The notes under the pieces were generated by a model that had not been told where the DNA came from, made no database searches, and saw only the letters and a list, made by a program, of their open reading frames with translations. A stretch of 64,000 bases of DNA from Armigeres subalbatus (Eukaryota; Arthropoda; Insecta; Diptera; Culicidae). Where the stretch lies: NCBI RefSeq assembly GCF_024139115.2, contig NC_085140.1, forward strand, positions 426,955,781-427,019,780, written 5' to 3'. Numbering within the stretch: position 1 is the stretch's first letter; every line of letters starts with the position of its first letter. Shown here one piece after another: positions 42,861 through 54,746 of this stretch. Position numbers and translations under genes: made by a program.

Positions 42861-43186
42861 GCACGACCTTCCTTCTGCCAAGCTCCTGTATGAAGAATAT
42901 CAGTGTGGAAGCTGATATATCTCCACTGGCAAAAGGAAGGTGGTTTGACTTGCTCATATGCCATCGCGTGCGGAAGGATTTGCTATCGACGAGTACTGTC
43001 TCCAAATTTCTAATATGACATCAGCATTTAGTGGAATAGGATTTTTATTGCACAGTTCTGTTTTCTCATTGCGTCCGTCTCGTCGCAACCAACTTGGCTG
43101 CCTCGGAGAGAACAAAGCAGAGAAAGGCACTGCTGCTGTACCGTCGACCAATAACAGCTGAGTTGATGGATGCCCCCACCAAGGGT

Positions 43187-43519
43187 AGTACACTAAATTA
43201 ATGATTTCGTGTGTGTTACTTCTACGTGAAGTTAAACGATTTACAATGATATGGAAATGCTAATATCATCTTCCAAACTTGGACGTACATATGTGCCATC
43301 ACAAATATTGCCCTCCGCTCGCTTTCAAATCGACTTCTATAAAAACATTCTTCATGCCTGCCGTATCCTAACGGAACTATCAATTCTATACTTTCGCCTC
43401 TAATGCTATCATGAACATGTACGTCCAAGTTTGGAAGATGATATTAGCATTTCCATATCATTGTAAATCGTTTAACTTCACGTAGAAGTAACACACACGA
43501 AATCATCAATTTAGTACTC
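43187..43519. mobile_element. Foldback element with ~100-bp near-perfect arms
   Basis: The left arm (AGTACACTAAATTAATGATT through TTGGACGTACAT) is mirrored at the right (ACGTCCAAGTTTGGAAGATG through CATCAATTTAGTACT), with about 130 bp between. Only a couple of differences separate the arms. No coding capacity. Confidence 0.8.
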
Positions 43520-44099
43520 TCAAATAAAGACAAAAAAATGAACATTTTATTATGACCAGTTAATGCACAAAAGCAAAAAAAAAAAATAGAATTATTACCG
43601 TTCGGTTTCTTTTCTTCAATTATTTAACCCTGAGGTTAAAAATTTCAGTTCAAATCAAAACGTTCCCCTCTTTCGTGACTACAAACTACAAAGATAGAAA
43701 GAAAACTTTGACAGCTTAATAAAAGTGAGAGATTTCGGATATAAGGTATAACGCAAAGATTGCATTTTAGGAAGGTAAAAAAAGTCGACTTAAGTCTTGA
43801 AATTGGGCAGAGTGGTATTCGCTGTAGTTTTTGTGGAGGGAATGAAATCTGACACTTGAGTTGTCGGAGTTAAACCAAATTCTATTGAGCGCAAGTAATC
43901 TTTAAAAAAAATCAAAGTTTTCCTCTTATCTACTAGGTTTTTGTGTATAGTGGATAAAACGTTTTGCCGGAAACTATAGATCTGTATCAAAGAAATGGAA
44001 ATATTCGGTACCAATTTGTCCAAAAACAGTTTTTTATTGTTTTCCCGAAATTGTGTAAAATGGATATATGCAGTTTCTCAAACAAATGATTCATTTATT

Positions 44100-44510
44100 T
44101 TCTCAGACTACGGCCGGAGTGGCCTGTGCAGTAGATCTGTAAAAGTATTCTTCATTCAACTCGGTCCATGACCGTACTTCGTCTCGTTGGACGGGCGTCG
44201 TGTCAGGTCTGTTTAGCGTCCCACCTAACACCAGGACTTCGGCAGAGCCTGCTTGTTGATACATGCAGCTTTTTATAGTAGTCAAACTCCACGATACCTT
44301 AGGCAGGCACGAAAACTCGCAGTTGTCCTGGAAAGGGAACCTCCACCCCTTGGACGTAGTCCCTGCTTGCCCACCACTACCAGTAGGATATTATCAGCGT
44401 ATATCTGTATGAAGATTGAATATCCCTTAGAGAAAATTTACAACAACCTGCTCCATCGCCTCCAGAAAGACGATCACAGCGATAGCTGATGCTTGAAGGA
44501 CCTCAGTCTC
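44100..44510 (-). pseudogene. LINE reverse transcriptase fragment with YADN box
   Basis: On the minus strand the phrase IYADNILLVVVGKQGLR (about 44405-44355) is the RT catalytic box of an R1-like LINE, with N in place of the second catalytic D. Downstream in another frame come YQQAGSAEVLVLGGTLNRPD and TTPVQRDEVRSWTELNEEY. Frameshifts and truncation at both ends make it inactive. Confidence 0.6.
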
Positions 44511-44604
44511 CTTCTTCACATTCTTAGATGATGTTGCTACGAGTTAAACTCTAAAGGAGCGTTCAGATAAAAAGGTTATGACGAAGTGAAGGAGTGAAGG
44601 AAAA

Positions 44605-44662
44605 ACTCAAAGGTGCAGCCCAATTGGATTGTACGCGAAGGTGACGTTGAACTACGTAGCTG
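44605..44662. repeat. Dispersed repeat (CTCAAAGGTGCAGCCCAATT), copy 2
   Basis: Matches 38873-38933 with a few substitutions (GGATTGTACGCGAAGGTGAC against GGGTTGTACGCAAAGGTGAC). Confidence 0.6.
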
Positions 44663-44969
44663 TATGTAATGTACAAGTTTTCGATTTGTCTGTTCGATGA
44701 GACCAAAGTATGCGTTTTTCAAGCCCAGGGTGAATCTGTTTTTGTTGTTTATCCTGTGCTCTTAAGATTGAGTGAGCATTATGGACCCTGGTGATGTATA
44801 AAAATTTTAGACCAACATTTGAAAAGGATGATAAAATTAAAATTTTCAAATAATCGTGGATAAATAACACTCTCAAGCGATCACATATCCAAATTATAAA
44901 TTGATAAAATCTCGCTAAAGAGTAAGATTCGTTCGATAATTGTATCTCGATTCGAAGCAAAAATCCTTT

Positions 44970-45125
44970 TTCGTTTCATCACTTTTACCTCTCACTCACT
45001 TTTCGCGAGAATTATCGCAGAACAATTACAAAATTGTATGGCCGCGCTGGTATTCGAACCCAGAATAGCAACAATAATAGCGGTGGGAATGCGCTTACTC
45101 TAGCCACACCACCACGCTATCTGTA
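44970..45125 (-). mobile_element. tRNA-headed SINE-like fragment
   Basis: On the minus strand GATAGCGTGGTGGTGTGGCT (box A region) is followed by GGGTTCGAATACC (box B) and CAGCGCGGCCATAC. This is the layout of a tRNA-derived promoter, but the stems do not make a full cloverleaf. It probably heads a SINE whose body runs to lower coordinates; the far end is not defined. Confidence 0.5.
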
Positions 45126-45589
45126 CGAAAGCATCAAGTTATTTGGTCCACATAAGCTACTACCATTTGCATTCATGGTGCCCCGAAAAGACTCGAATAT
45201 GAAAGAAAAGAGCAAACCAACGTTTGGCGGCAATCGAAGTGAGCGAAAAATGGTTGTCACTCTCCAGGCTATTTTTCTTTCCCGAAAAGCGATTTCTCCC
45301 CGAAAATGTTGGCGAGGGAGCATCCTGTGCTCCTGAGATTGAGTGAGGATTACGAATCCTGAATAATAATTATTATTCCTTCACGTGAGTTGCATCGGAC
45401 TTCGCGTTTACTCCAGCAGACACCTAGGAATCAGCATAAACGAGCCGATGAAAGTTTCCCTGAACGCAACCACTGCAACAGCGAAGAAGATTTCGAACTC
45501 CACTACTGGTATCAATAGACGTAAGCGAGGAGCTGCCGTCAAACGCCACCAAGCCTTCGAGAGAAAACGCGTTAGCAGAAACGAAGGAA
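45126..45589. other. Gene-free stretch with a dispersed repeat
   Basis: 45230-45360 is related to 35100-35260 and, more loosely, to 44745-44790 (CCTGTGCTC...GATTGAGTGAG). Nothing coding is supported. Confidence 0.4.
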
Positions 45590-48500
45590 GGAGGCTTCCG
45601 AGCCTCTTGAAAGGAGGCTTCCGAGCCTCTTGAAAGGAGGTTTCCGAGCCTCTTGAAAAGAGGCTTCCGAGTCTCTTGAAAGGAGGCTTCCGAGCCTCTT
45701 GAAAGGAGGCTTCCGAGCCTCTTGAAAGGAGGCTTCCGAGCCTCTTGAAAGGAGGCTTCCGAGCCTCTTGAAAGGAGGCTTCCGAGCCACTTGAAAGAGG
45801 CTTCTGAGCTTCTTGAAAGGACGCTTCTGAGCTTCTTGAAAGGAGGCTTCCTGAGCCTCTTGAAAGGAGGCTTCCTGAGCCTCTTGAAAGGAGGCTTCCT
45901 GAGCCTCTTGAAAGGAGGCTTCTGGAGCTCTTGAAAGGAGGCTTCTGAGCCTCTTGAAAGGGAGGCTTCTGAGCCTCTTGAAAGGAGGCTTCTGAGCCTC
46001 TTGAAAGGAGGCTTCCGAGCCTCTTGAAAGGAGGCTGAGCCTCTTGAAAGGAGGCTTCTGAGCCTCTTGAAAGGAGGCTTCTGAGGCCTCTTTGAAAGGA
46101 GGCTTCTGAGCTCTCTTGAAAGGAGGCTTCTGAGCCTCTTGAAAGGAGGCTTCTGAGCCTCTTGGAAAGGAGGCTCTGAGCTCTTGAAAGGAGGCCTGAG
46201 CCTCTTGAAAGGAGGCTTCTGAGCCTCTTGAAAGGAGGCTTCTGAGCCTCTTGAAAGGAGGCTTCTGAGCCCTCTTGAAAGGAGGCTTTGAGCCTCTTGA
46301 AAGAGGCTTCCGAGCCTCTTGAAAGGAGGCCTGAGCCTCTTGAGAGAAGGCTTCTGAGCCTCTTGAAAGGAGGCTTGAGCCTCTTGAAAGGAGGCTTCCA
46401 GAGCCTCTTGAAAGGAGGCTTGAGCCTCTTGAAAGGAGGCTTCTGAGCCTCTTGAAAGGAGGCTTGAGCTCTCTGAAAGGAGGCTTCCTGAGCCTCTTGA
46501 AAGGAGGCTTCTGAGCCTCTTGAAAGGAGGCTTCTGAGCTCTTGAAAGGAGGCTTCTGAGCCTCTTGAAAGGAGGCTTGAGCTCTTGAAAGGAGGCTTCT
46601 GAGCCTCTTGAAAGGAGGCTCTGAGCCTCTTGAAAGGAGGCTTGAGCCTCTTGGAAAGGAGGCTTCTGAGCCTCTTGAAAGAGGCTTCTGAGCCTCTTGA
46701 AAGGAGGCTTCTGAGCCTCTTGAGAGAACGCTTCTCAGTCTCTTGAAAGGAGGCTTCCAAGCCTCTTGGAAGGAGGCTTCCGAGCCTCTGAATAGGAGGC
46801 TTCGGGCCTTTTGAAAGGGGGCTTCCGAGCCTCTTGAAAGGAGGCTTCCAAGCTTCTTGAAAGGAGGCTTTGAGCCTCTTGAAAGGAGGCTTCTGAGCCT
46901 CTTGAAAGGAGGCCTGAGCCTTAAAAGGAGGCTCTGAGCTCTTGAAAGGAGGCTTGAGCCTCTTGAAAGGAGGCTTGAGCCTCTTGAAAGGAGGCTTCTG
47001 AGCCTCTTGAAAGGAGGCTTCTGAGCCTCTTGAAAGGAGGCTCTGAGCTCTTGAAAGGAGGCTTGAGCCTCTTGAAAGGAGGCTCTGAGCCTCTTGAAAG
47101 GAGGCTTCCTGAGCCTCTTGAAAAGAGGCTTCTGAGCTCTTGAAAGGAGGCTTCTGAGCCTCTTGAAAGGAGGCTTCTGAGCCTCTTGAAAGGAGGCTTC
47201 TGAGCCTCTTGAATGAGGTTTCTGAGCCTCTTGAAAGAGGCTTCCTGAGCCTCTTGAAAGGAGGCTTCCGAGCCTCTTGAAAGGAGGCTTTTGAGCCTCT
47301 TGAAAGGAGGCTTCTGAGCCTCTTGAAAGGAGGATTCTGAGCCTCTTGAAAGGAGGCTTCTGAGCCTCCTGAAAAGAGGTTTCCGAGCCTCTTGAAACCA
47401 GGCCTCCGAGCCTTTTGAAAGGAGGCTTCTGAGCCTCTTGAAAGGAGGCTCTGAGCCTCTTGAAAGGAGGCTTCCTGAGCCTCTTGAAAGGAGGCTTCTG
47501 AGCCTCTTGAAAGGAGGCTCTGAGCCTCTTGAAAGGAGGCTTCTGAGCCTCTTGAAAGGAGGCTTCTGAGCCTCTTGAAAGGAGGCTTCTGAGTCTTGAA
47601 AGGAGGCTCTGAGCTCTTGAAAGGAGGCTTCTGAGCCTCTTGAAAGGAGGCTTCTGAGCCTCTTGAAAGGAGGCTTGAGCCTCTTGAAAGGAGGCTTCTG
47701 AGCCTCTTGAAAGGAGGCTTCTGAGCCTCTTGAAAAGAGGCTTGAGCTCTTGAAAGGAGGCTTCTGAGCCTCTTGAGAGAAGGCTTCTGAGCCTCTTGAA
47801 AGGAGGCTTGAGGCCTCTTGAAAGGAGGCTTGAGCCTCTTGAAAGGAGGCTTCTGAGCCTCTTGAAAGGAGGCTCTGAGCCTCTTGAAAGGAGGCTTCTG
47901 AGCCTCTGAAAGGAGGCTTGAGCCTCTTGAAAGGAGGCTTCTGAGCCTCTTGAAAGGAGGCTTCTGAGGCCTCTTGAAAGGAGGCTTCTGAGCCTCTTGA
48001 AAGGAGGCTTCGAGGCCTCTTGAAAGGAGGCTTCTGAGCCTCTTGAAAGGAGGCTTGAGCCTCTTGAAAGGAGGCTTCTGAGCCTCTTGAAAGGAGGCTT
48101 CTGAGCCTCTTGAAGAGGCTTCTGAGCTCTTGAAAGGAGGCCTGAGCCTCTTGAGAGAAGGCTTGAGCCTCTTGAAAGGAGGCTTCTGAGCCTCTTGAAA
48201 GGAGGCTTCTGAGCCTCTTGAAAGGAGGCTTGAGCCTCTTGAAAGGAGGCTTCCGAGCCTCTTGAAAGGAGGCTTCTGAGCCCCTTTGAAAGGAGGCTTC
48301 TGAGCCCCTTGAAAGGAGGCTTCTGAGCCCCTTGAAAGGAGGCTTCCTGAGCCTCTTGAAAGGAGGCTTCTGAGCCTCTTGAAAGGAGGCTTCTGAGCCT
48401 CTTAAAAGGAGGCTTCCTGAGCCTCTTGAAGGAGGCTTGAGCCTCTTGAAAGGAGGCTTCCTGAGCCTCTTGAAAGGAGGCTTCCGAGCCTCTTGAAAGG

Positions 48501-49575
48501 AGGCTTCCGAGCCTCTTGAAAGGAGGCTTCCGAGCCTCTTGAAAGGAGGCTTCCGAGCCTCTTGAAAGGAGGCTTCTGAGCCTCTTGAAAGGAGGCTTCT
48601 GAGCCTCTTGAAAGGAGGCTTCTGATCCTCTTGAAAAGAGGCTTCTGAGCCTCCTGAAAGGAGGCTTCCGAGCCTCTTGAAAGGAGGCTTCCGAGCCTCT
48701 TGAAAGGAGGCTTCCGAGCCTCTTGAAAGGATGCTCTGAGCCTCTTGAAATGAGGCTCTGAGCCTCTTGAAATGAGGCTTATGAGCGTCTTGAAAGGAGG
48801 CTTCCGAGCCTCTTGAAAGGAGGCTTCCGAGCCTCTTCAAAGGAGGCTTCCGAGCCTCTTCAAAGGAGGCTTCCGAGCCTCTTGAAAGGAGGCTTCCGAG
48901 CCTCTTGAAAGGAGGCTTCCGAGCCTCTTGAAAGGAGGCTTCCGAGCCTCTTGAAAGGAGGCTTCCGAGCGTTTTGAAAAGAGTCTTACGAGCCTCTTGA
49001 AAGGAGGCTTCCGAGCCTTTTGAACGGAGACTTCTGAGTGTTTTGCAAGGAGACTTCCGAGCCTCTTGAAAGCAGGCTTGCGAGCCTTTTGAAAAGAGGC
49101 TTCCGAGCCTCTTGAAAGGAGGCTTCCGAGCCTCTTGAAAGGAGGCTTCCGAGCCTCTTGAAAGGAGGCTTCCGAGCCTCTTGAAAGGAGGCTTCCGAGC
49201 CTCTTGAAAGGAGGCTTCCGAGCCTCTTGAAAGGAGGCTTCTGAGCCTCTTGAAAGGAGGCTTCTGAGCCTCTTGAAAGGAGGCTTCCGAGCCTCTTGAA
49301 AGGAGGCTTCCGAGCCTCTTGAAAAGAGGCTTCCGAGCCTCTTGAAAGGAGGCTTCCGAGCCTCTTGAAAGGAGGCTTATGAGCCTCTTCAAAGGAGGCT
49401 TATGAGCCTCTTCAAAAGAGGCTTATGAGCCTCTTTAAAGGAGGCTTATGAGCCTCTTTAAACTAGGCTTATGAGCCTCTTTAAAGGAGGTGTATGAGCC
49501 TTTTCCAAAGAGGCGTATGAGCCTCATGGAAGGAGGCTCTTAAAAGAAGGGTGCCGAGCCTCTTGAAAGGAGGCT
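45590..49575 (-). repeat. 23-bp hairpin-unit tandem array, block B (opposite orientation to blocks A)
   Basis: The plus strand reads GAGGCTTCCGAGCCTC plus TTGAAAG, the reverse complement of the A-array unit. Regular CGGA-type units form both flanks (45590-45790 and most of 48470-49380). A long core (45790-48470) is mainly CAG-type and variable in length, with many units shortened in the loop. From 49375 units decay to CTTATGAGCC and finally lose register. On the minus strand an uninterrupted frame of 823 codons spans 49392-46921 and another of 450 codons ends at 45408; both run through repeat units in rotating register and lack any non-repeat domain. Confidence 0.93.
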
Positions 49576-50234
49576 TAAAAGCCTCTCAAAAAGAAGCGAA
49601 CGAGCCGCTTGAAAAAAAAAATGTTTTCTAGCATCTTGCAACGAAGCTACTGAGCTTTTCGGAAAATCCACAGAAGCCTAACGCTTAGTAGAAGATTTTA
49701 CGCAACTGTTGACATTTAACTGGTATTAGTAAGGTTTATCTTAAAAAGATTATTCTTTTGAGTTCCAATCGTTTGAGTCCCAAATTTAAGAAGTTTTCGC
49801 CGGCGAAAACTCGCCTACTCTTCTTATTTGAAAAATTCTTAAATAGTCGGATTTTTGTCAAACCGCACCACACGGTTTTTTAACTGACACGAGATATTTT
49901 GTTCGTAAAAGGAAAACGGAAATCATACGATTTGCTATCAATTAAATCTGCTAAACGAAAGTCTGGGAAGATATTTTGGTGGTCCTTGGTGCGATTTGGC
50001 AAAAGCTCGGCCAAATGGAAATTGCAATCAATATAGTCTGAGAATGATTCAGCACATCACTGTTCCGAACTTTTACATTCAAGATTTTTAGTCACTCGAC
50101 GTTTTGTCCTCTTGATCGTTTCTCCCACAGCCCTTCATGATCGTCATGCATAGCTACAATACAAAGTGTACAAACTGCATGAATAAGTTTTTATTGGAAT
50201 TGTACATGGAACAGTGTCCATGTACCCCAGGTTG
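49576..50234. other. Gene-free stretch
   Basis: The first 80 bp are array decay; the rest is AT-rich with no recognised feature. Confidence 0.35.
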
Positions 50235-50620
50235 AGAACTGCTGTTCTAGAGGAATCCGGGAGAAATTTCGGAGGAATTCCCTCTGGAGTTTTCAAAGGA
50301 ACTATTCGGGGAATTAATGTAAGGGAAATACTTATGAAATTTCCGATGACATTCCTGGTGGAAATGCGGAGGAATCTCTGAGGTTTTTTTTTTGGAATTT
50401 CTGAGGGATTTTCTGGAGGCATTCTGGTGGAAAATTCCGGAGGTATTTTGGGAGAAACTTCGAAGAAATTCCTGGGAAAGTATTCGGTGTAATTCTAAAG
50501 GAATTTCTAGATAAATTTCGGTGAATATTTTCGGATGAACTCGGCATTATGAAAGAAACTGCTGGAGAGATTGCGGAAAAATTTCGATATGGAATGCCTG
50601 GATATCTGGAATATTTTCGA
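50235..50620. repeat. Decayed GGAATTTC-type repeat at the outer side of array B
   Basis: Words such as GGAGAAATTTCGGAGGAATT and GAAATTCCTGGGAAAG place it in the same old family that borders the A arrays. Confidence 0.55.
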
Positions 50621-50629
50621 AAAGATTTT

Positions 50630-51000
50630 TTTTCTCATTTTTCACATGGTTCTCCATGCTCTCACATTTTGACGTAGGACTTACGTCTTTCTTTACTATA
50701 CTGGGTGTCATTTAGATTTTTGGAAATCGAGAGCGTTACGCTGAAGGGGAAGATTTCGAACGTTACTAGCGCCTTTATCTTTCGATGGATTTTTAAGATT
50801 TATATATCAATCGACTCGAACACTCTCCAGCAATTTGCCCATTTTACTGAAACTTAAGAAAATTAACGATAAGCTATTGAAAATTTCAATTTTTGCAAGG
50901 CCAGCAAAAATTTCACATGCAACCAATCCCGTGCATTCCTAACACGGACATCAGAATGCGGTATGTCACGGGCCTTCGGGTCCACCGCAAGATTTTCTTT
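50630..51000. repeat. Dispersed-repeat segment with GACGTAGGACTTACGTC
   Basis: Begins CTCATTTTTCACATGGTTCT then CCATGCTCTCAC, a phrase repeated at 51956-51985. It is followed by TTTTGACGTAGGACTTACGTC and by sequence whose inverse is at 63165-63300. It may be part of a longer mobile element whose other end lies near 51990. Confidence 0.45.
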
Positions 51001-51299
51001 GTGTATAAAAGAAGCAGTGCCTGCCGTGTGCGAGTCATTACAATTGGTGACAGCAGCGCGTACTGACGTGTTTTTTGCTCGCGCATTTTTCGTTTCGTTC
51101 GTTTGTTCGCTTGGTTAACCTACACAGCATGCAGTCGCCAGCGGTAGAACTGCCGGTGGGTCTGCGAATATGCATGAAAGAAGTGGGCGCATTTTTTGTC
51201 ATTCTGTGCTTGATGATGGTCGGATGCAGTGGTGTCGGTTGCTATGGATGTGTTAATAGTGTTAATATCCATTATAGATTAGAAAATTTCGTTGTATAA
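51001..51299 (+). promoter_or_regulatory. TATA-like start region followed by a 57-codon open frame
   Basis: TGTGTATAAAAGAAGCAG gives a TATA box at 51004-51011, with an initiator-like GAGTCATTAC about 30 bases downstream. An ATG at 51129 opens a short frame (MQSPAVELPVGLRICMKEVG, then a hydrophobic Cys/Gly-rich FFVILCLMMVGCSGVGCYGC) ending at 51299. Direct repeats about 1.3 kb apart surround it, so it could be a retroelement promoter and leader instead of a cellular gene. Product unknown. Confidence 0.3.
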
Positions 51300-53981
51300 C
51301 ATGTGAATGTTTTAAAAAAGTCCGCAAAAAATAATTTCCAGAAGAATATTTAAATAAATAATATCTGTTTCTTTGTTTTTCATTTTCTGAGAAATTATAT
51401 TATTAAACTTGATGTAGACTCGTAGTTTGGAATCAAAACATAATTTTTCGTTGACGTATTAGCAGTACCTCCTCTATTTTAGTAGGGTTACTGCTCCTTG
51501 ACTTGTTCCTTATTGTTGTGATTTTTTTCAGCAGTAAGCACGCATGTTAGCAAAAAGAAGCAACGAAATTGGTGCTGTATTTCTTTGTTTGGAAAACGGA
51601 CCAGTTCCCCTAAAATAGCATATTTTGCCAAAGTCTTTATTAATAGAATTTTTAAGCTTCAAATACTATCATCAAAAAGAAATCTATAAATGCCCTACGT
51701 TTGCTTGTGTAAATGAGGGCTTAATAGTTAGAAACAAAGCAATTCTAATTATGTATTTAATTATTAGTTTTATTTCCAGAACTTTTAAATAAACAAATTG
51801 CCAATAATTCTACACAGCATGGAAGTTGTCGTTTTCAATATCAATACCTATTTTCAAACTCCATAGATCCAAAAGATAGAAGTTAAATGTAAATACGTAA
51901 CGTTTATGCAAGTCCTACGTCTACTCGCGGTTATGTTAAAACATTACCCATTGCTCATTTTTTTTACATGGTTCCCCATGCTCTCACTGCAGACTTAGTT
52001 TCACCAACGACCTACGGCTTTTATCGCTAATTCAACTCCGATCATTACTCAACAAGTTGAAATTCAGTCAAACCAAACACCGAAGAAAAGTCATCAACAA
52101 AGTGGCCATTCAGCCGTTGAAACGGGCCGTTATCCTTGGCCCAAAGTTGCACAAAATTAGCATAAGTATAATTTATTGTTCACTTCTTCGCTTTTTGACC
52201 GACTGCAAATCACCGTCGTCGCGGAATGGCAGAACAATCGACCGCGGGAGCTATATGAAAGATAGTACTATTAAGGTCCTTGACCAGGGAGCAGCGGGGC
52301 CCTTGCCTAGTGGTGAAATAGCGTGGGCGGTTGAAAGCGCTAAAATTAGTTCCTCTTATCGCACGCTCGTCATCGCAAATGGTGAAAAACGGTCCAGGTC
52401 CGATTCGTTCAGTCGCAGTCGGTGCGATGGTGGACAGAGTTGGAGCAAGGCGAAACGAGAATGACCTATTTCTTTATGGTTTCGGTTGACTGTTAAGGAA
52501 GAATGATGAGTGGGTGGGTTGTGTTGGTTTTATGTGATAAACGGTTCTCGGTCTTCATATTCGTGGGTGGGATTTTGGTTGACTACTGCAGATTGGTGAC
52601 AGTTTGGTTGATATATTGAAGTGCCACAGATTCATCTATGATACGGACGGATTTATTAACGATTAATGAATGATGATTTATGGCCACCGAAAAAAAAGTT
52701 TGATGGTTTGACTAAAGACAAGTAAGAAGCTTCCGTTGCATCATTGCATGATATAACATAATAATGCTTCTGAAGCATTCTTCACATCCTCGAATACATC
52801 AATGTTTTATGTTAGATATAATAAGTATTGGTCAGTGCTGCCGAGGAGGACGGGGTATGAGGTCCATAATTATTGCAGCGACAAGCCATTACACAACTCC
52901 AATAAAATTACGTTCGGCGTCGTAAATTTAAACGAACAGCAATTCCTTCCAAAAGCCTCCACAGTGTACAATTACTGCAGCTGCCCGAAACGTGTCTCAA
53001 TTGTAATTCACAAACGATGTCGCCACGATTCGTAATAAATATCGACAGAAATGTCACGTTTTGAAACGATAAACATACACCCGGTCGATGGTAAGTAGCA
53101 GTAATGGGTGGTATGAGGAAGAGAAAATGATTCGCGCACTGCTCCCATAGCCCCATCGGAACGGCGTGTTGTCAAACAATTCAGACATCATTGCCCAAAA
53201 TGGTTCGTCCATTTGTCTGCTTTGTATTTTACGATAAAATCGTTCCTACACAGATTTCTGTTCTCGCTGTCATCCACACAAAATCAGATAAGAAATTTTT
53301 TCCCAAAGCTTGCGCAGCACTCAAGCTTAGTGTCGGTACAGATCACACTTGATCATAACTTATCTGATTTAATGGTGGTAATTAGGCCTGCCCGACCAAG
53401 ACACCTTTCGTGTTGTTCCGAAATTAGCATAAGGTGCATTTATGCTTCAACACTAATTTCAACACGCGCCACGTCTTGTGATGCCGCATGAACGATGACG
53501 ACGTTGAATGTTTAGTTGCACTGGAATTGAATGAATGATAAATTACTGAAACTGAAATCATTTGGACTCACAATAAGTTCAACAATGGTGGAGCGCGCGT
53601 ACAATAGCAGATATGCAATTTTAAAAATGTTTAAACAATTTGAACCAAGCAATTTGTGAACTAATTTAAAAGTAAACCTTTTCAATCGTTTGGCTGTTTT
53701 TAAATAATTTTGCAATTGTATGACTAAACTTCCCCTCAGCTCTCATCATCAATTCCGATTCCGACGCGTTTCAACACGTCACGTCTGAATCTCAAATCAC
53801 GATTGAATTCAGCTCCGCCTCTAAACATTATCACTTGTTCCACCCCGGCTCATTATCAATTATTATTTCGCTCGCATTATGCGACTCTATCCACGTACGT
53901 ATGAGTAATGAGCTTTTTTTGTACTTCGCATGCTGATTCCATTATTCAATTATCTCGCGCGGACGTAGAACCCAACCGGCG
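51300..53981. other. Long gene-free stretch
   Basis: No gene is supported. The phrase TTTTACATGGTTCCCCATGC then TCTCAC at 51966-51990 repeats 50640-50668. A frame of 135 codons at 52057-52464 has no recognisable domain. 52200-52450 is GC-richer than the surroundings. Confidence 0.35.
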
Positions 53982-54575
53982 GTGACACGGTTCAACACGC
54001 CACAGTACACTTCTTGTTTCCGTTTGTTATGTGTCGAAATTTTTGGCCACGTGTGCCACAACAGTAGCGCCCTCCATAGAACATTTTTCCCGGGAATTCA
54101 AAAGGAAAGAAAATATCAGTCCAACCAAATGGAAAAAAAAGATCGAAATGTCAATACCACTGATATGGTTCGTGTGTGCTATTTCAAGAAAATCATGCAA
54201 ATTGAATTAGAACGAATCAATAGAAAACCAAGCGTGGTTAGCCACGTTGATGTGCGGCGAATGCTTTATCATTCCGGTGCGCCAGCTTGTCCGAATGTTC
54301 GATCGTGTACCTTAGAATTTTGGTTGTATTTGCTAGAGAGGAAAATCCAAATGTTTCGTTTAGAAAGTGCTGTCAAGGAGGATAATATGCATTTGTCGGG
54401 TTTACGTTTTGAAAAGAAGCAAGCTAGGACCCCTACTTATTTATCCTCTGATCTTCACTCATCGTTCTTTATTCTTCATTTTCTATACCTTATTCTTTAT
54501 TCTTCATGCTTATTTTATTATTCTTTGAGTTTTATTTTTCATTCTTTATTCCTTCTTCATTATGTCCTGCTTTAG
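53982..54575 (+). CDS. Uncharacterised open frame, doubtful
   Basis: An uninterrupted 197-codon frame. The middle part (about residues 48-145, MEKKDRNVNTTDMVRVCYFK ... LERINRKPSVVSHVDVRRML ... CTLEFWLYLLERKIQMFRLE) has mixed, protein-like composition, but the last 50 residues are Phe/Leu/Ser-rich translation of TTCTTTATTCTTCAT simple sequence. No family is recognised and no splice or start context argues for it. It could be a retroelement gag remnant or chance. Confidence 0.2.
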   Translation: MTRFNTPQYTSCFRLLCVEIFGHVCHNSSALHRTFFPGIQKERKYQSNQMEKKDRNVNTTDMVRVCYFKKIMQIELERINRKPSVVSHVDVRRMLYHSGAPACPNVRSCTLEFWLYLLERKIQMFRLESAVKEDNMHLSGLRFEKKQARTPTYLSSDLHSSFFILHFLYLILYSSCLFYYSLSFIFHSLFLLHYVLL

Positions 54576-54670
54576 TTTTATTTATTCTTAGTTTTTTATT
54601 CTTTATGATTTCGCTTTTATCCTTTGTTTCCTATTCTCAATTCTTTATTCTCTATTTTTTGCCTTACTTG
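54440..54670. repeat. Pyrimidine/AT-rich TTCTTTATTCTT simple repeat
   Basis: Imperfect iterations of TTCTTTATTCTTCAT and TTCTATTTT occur here. Composition mirrors the inverse of the GAAGGAA arrays but is more AT-rich and irregular. Confidence 0.55.
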
Positions 54671-54746
54671 TAATTATAGAGGTGTGCGTCAGTCCGGAAA
54701 TCGTCGGCAGCGGCGTTTGTCACAATTTTGGTCAGCGGTGGCGGTT

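Noticed and set aside
52057..52464. 135-codon frame with a basic, serine-rich tail
   Set aside because: No recognisable domain, no start or splice support, and length is unremarkable for this composition.
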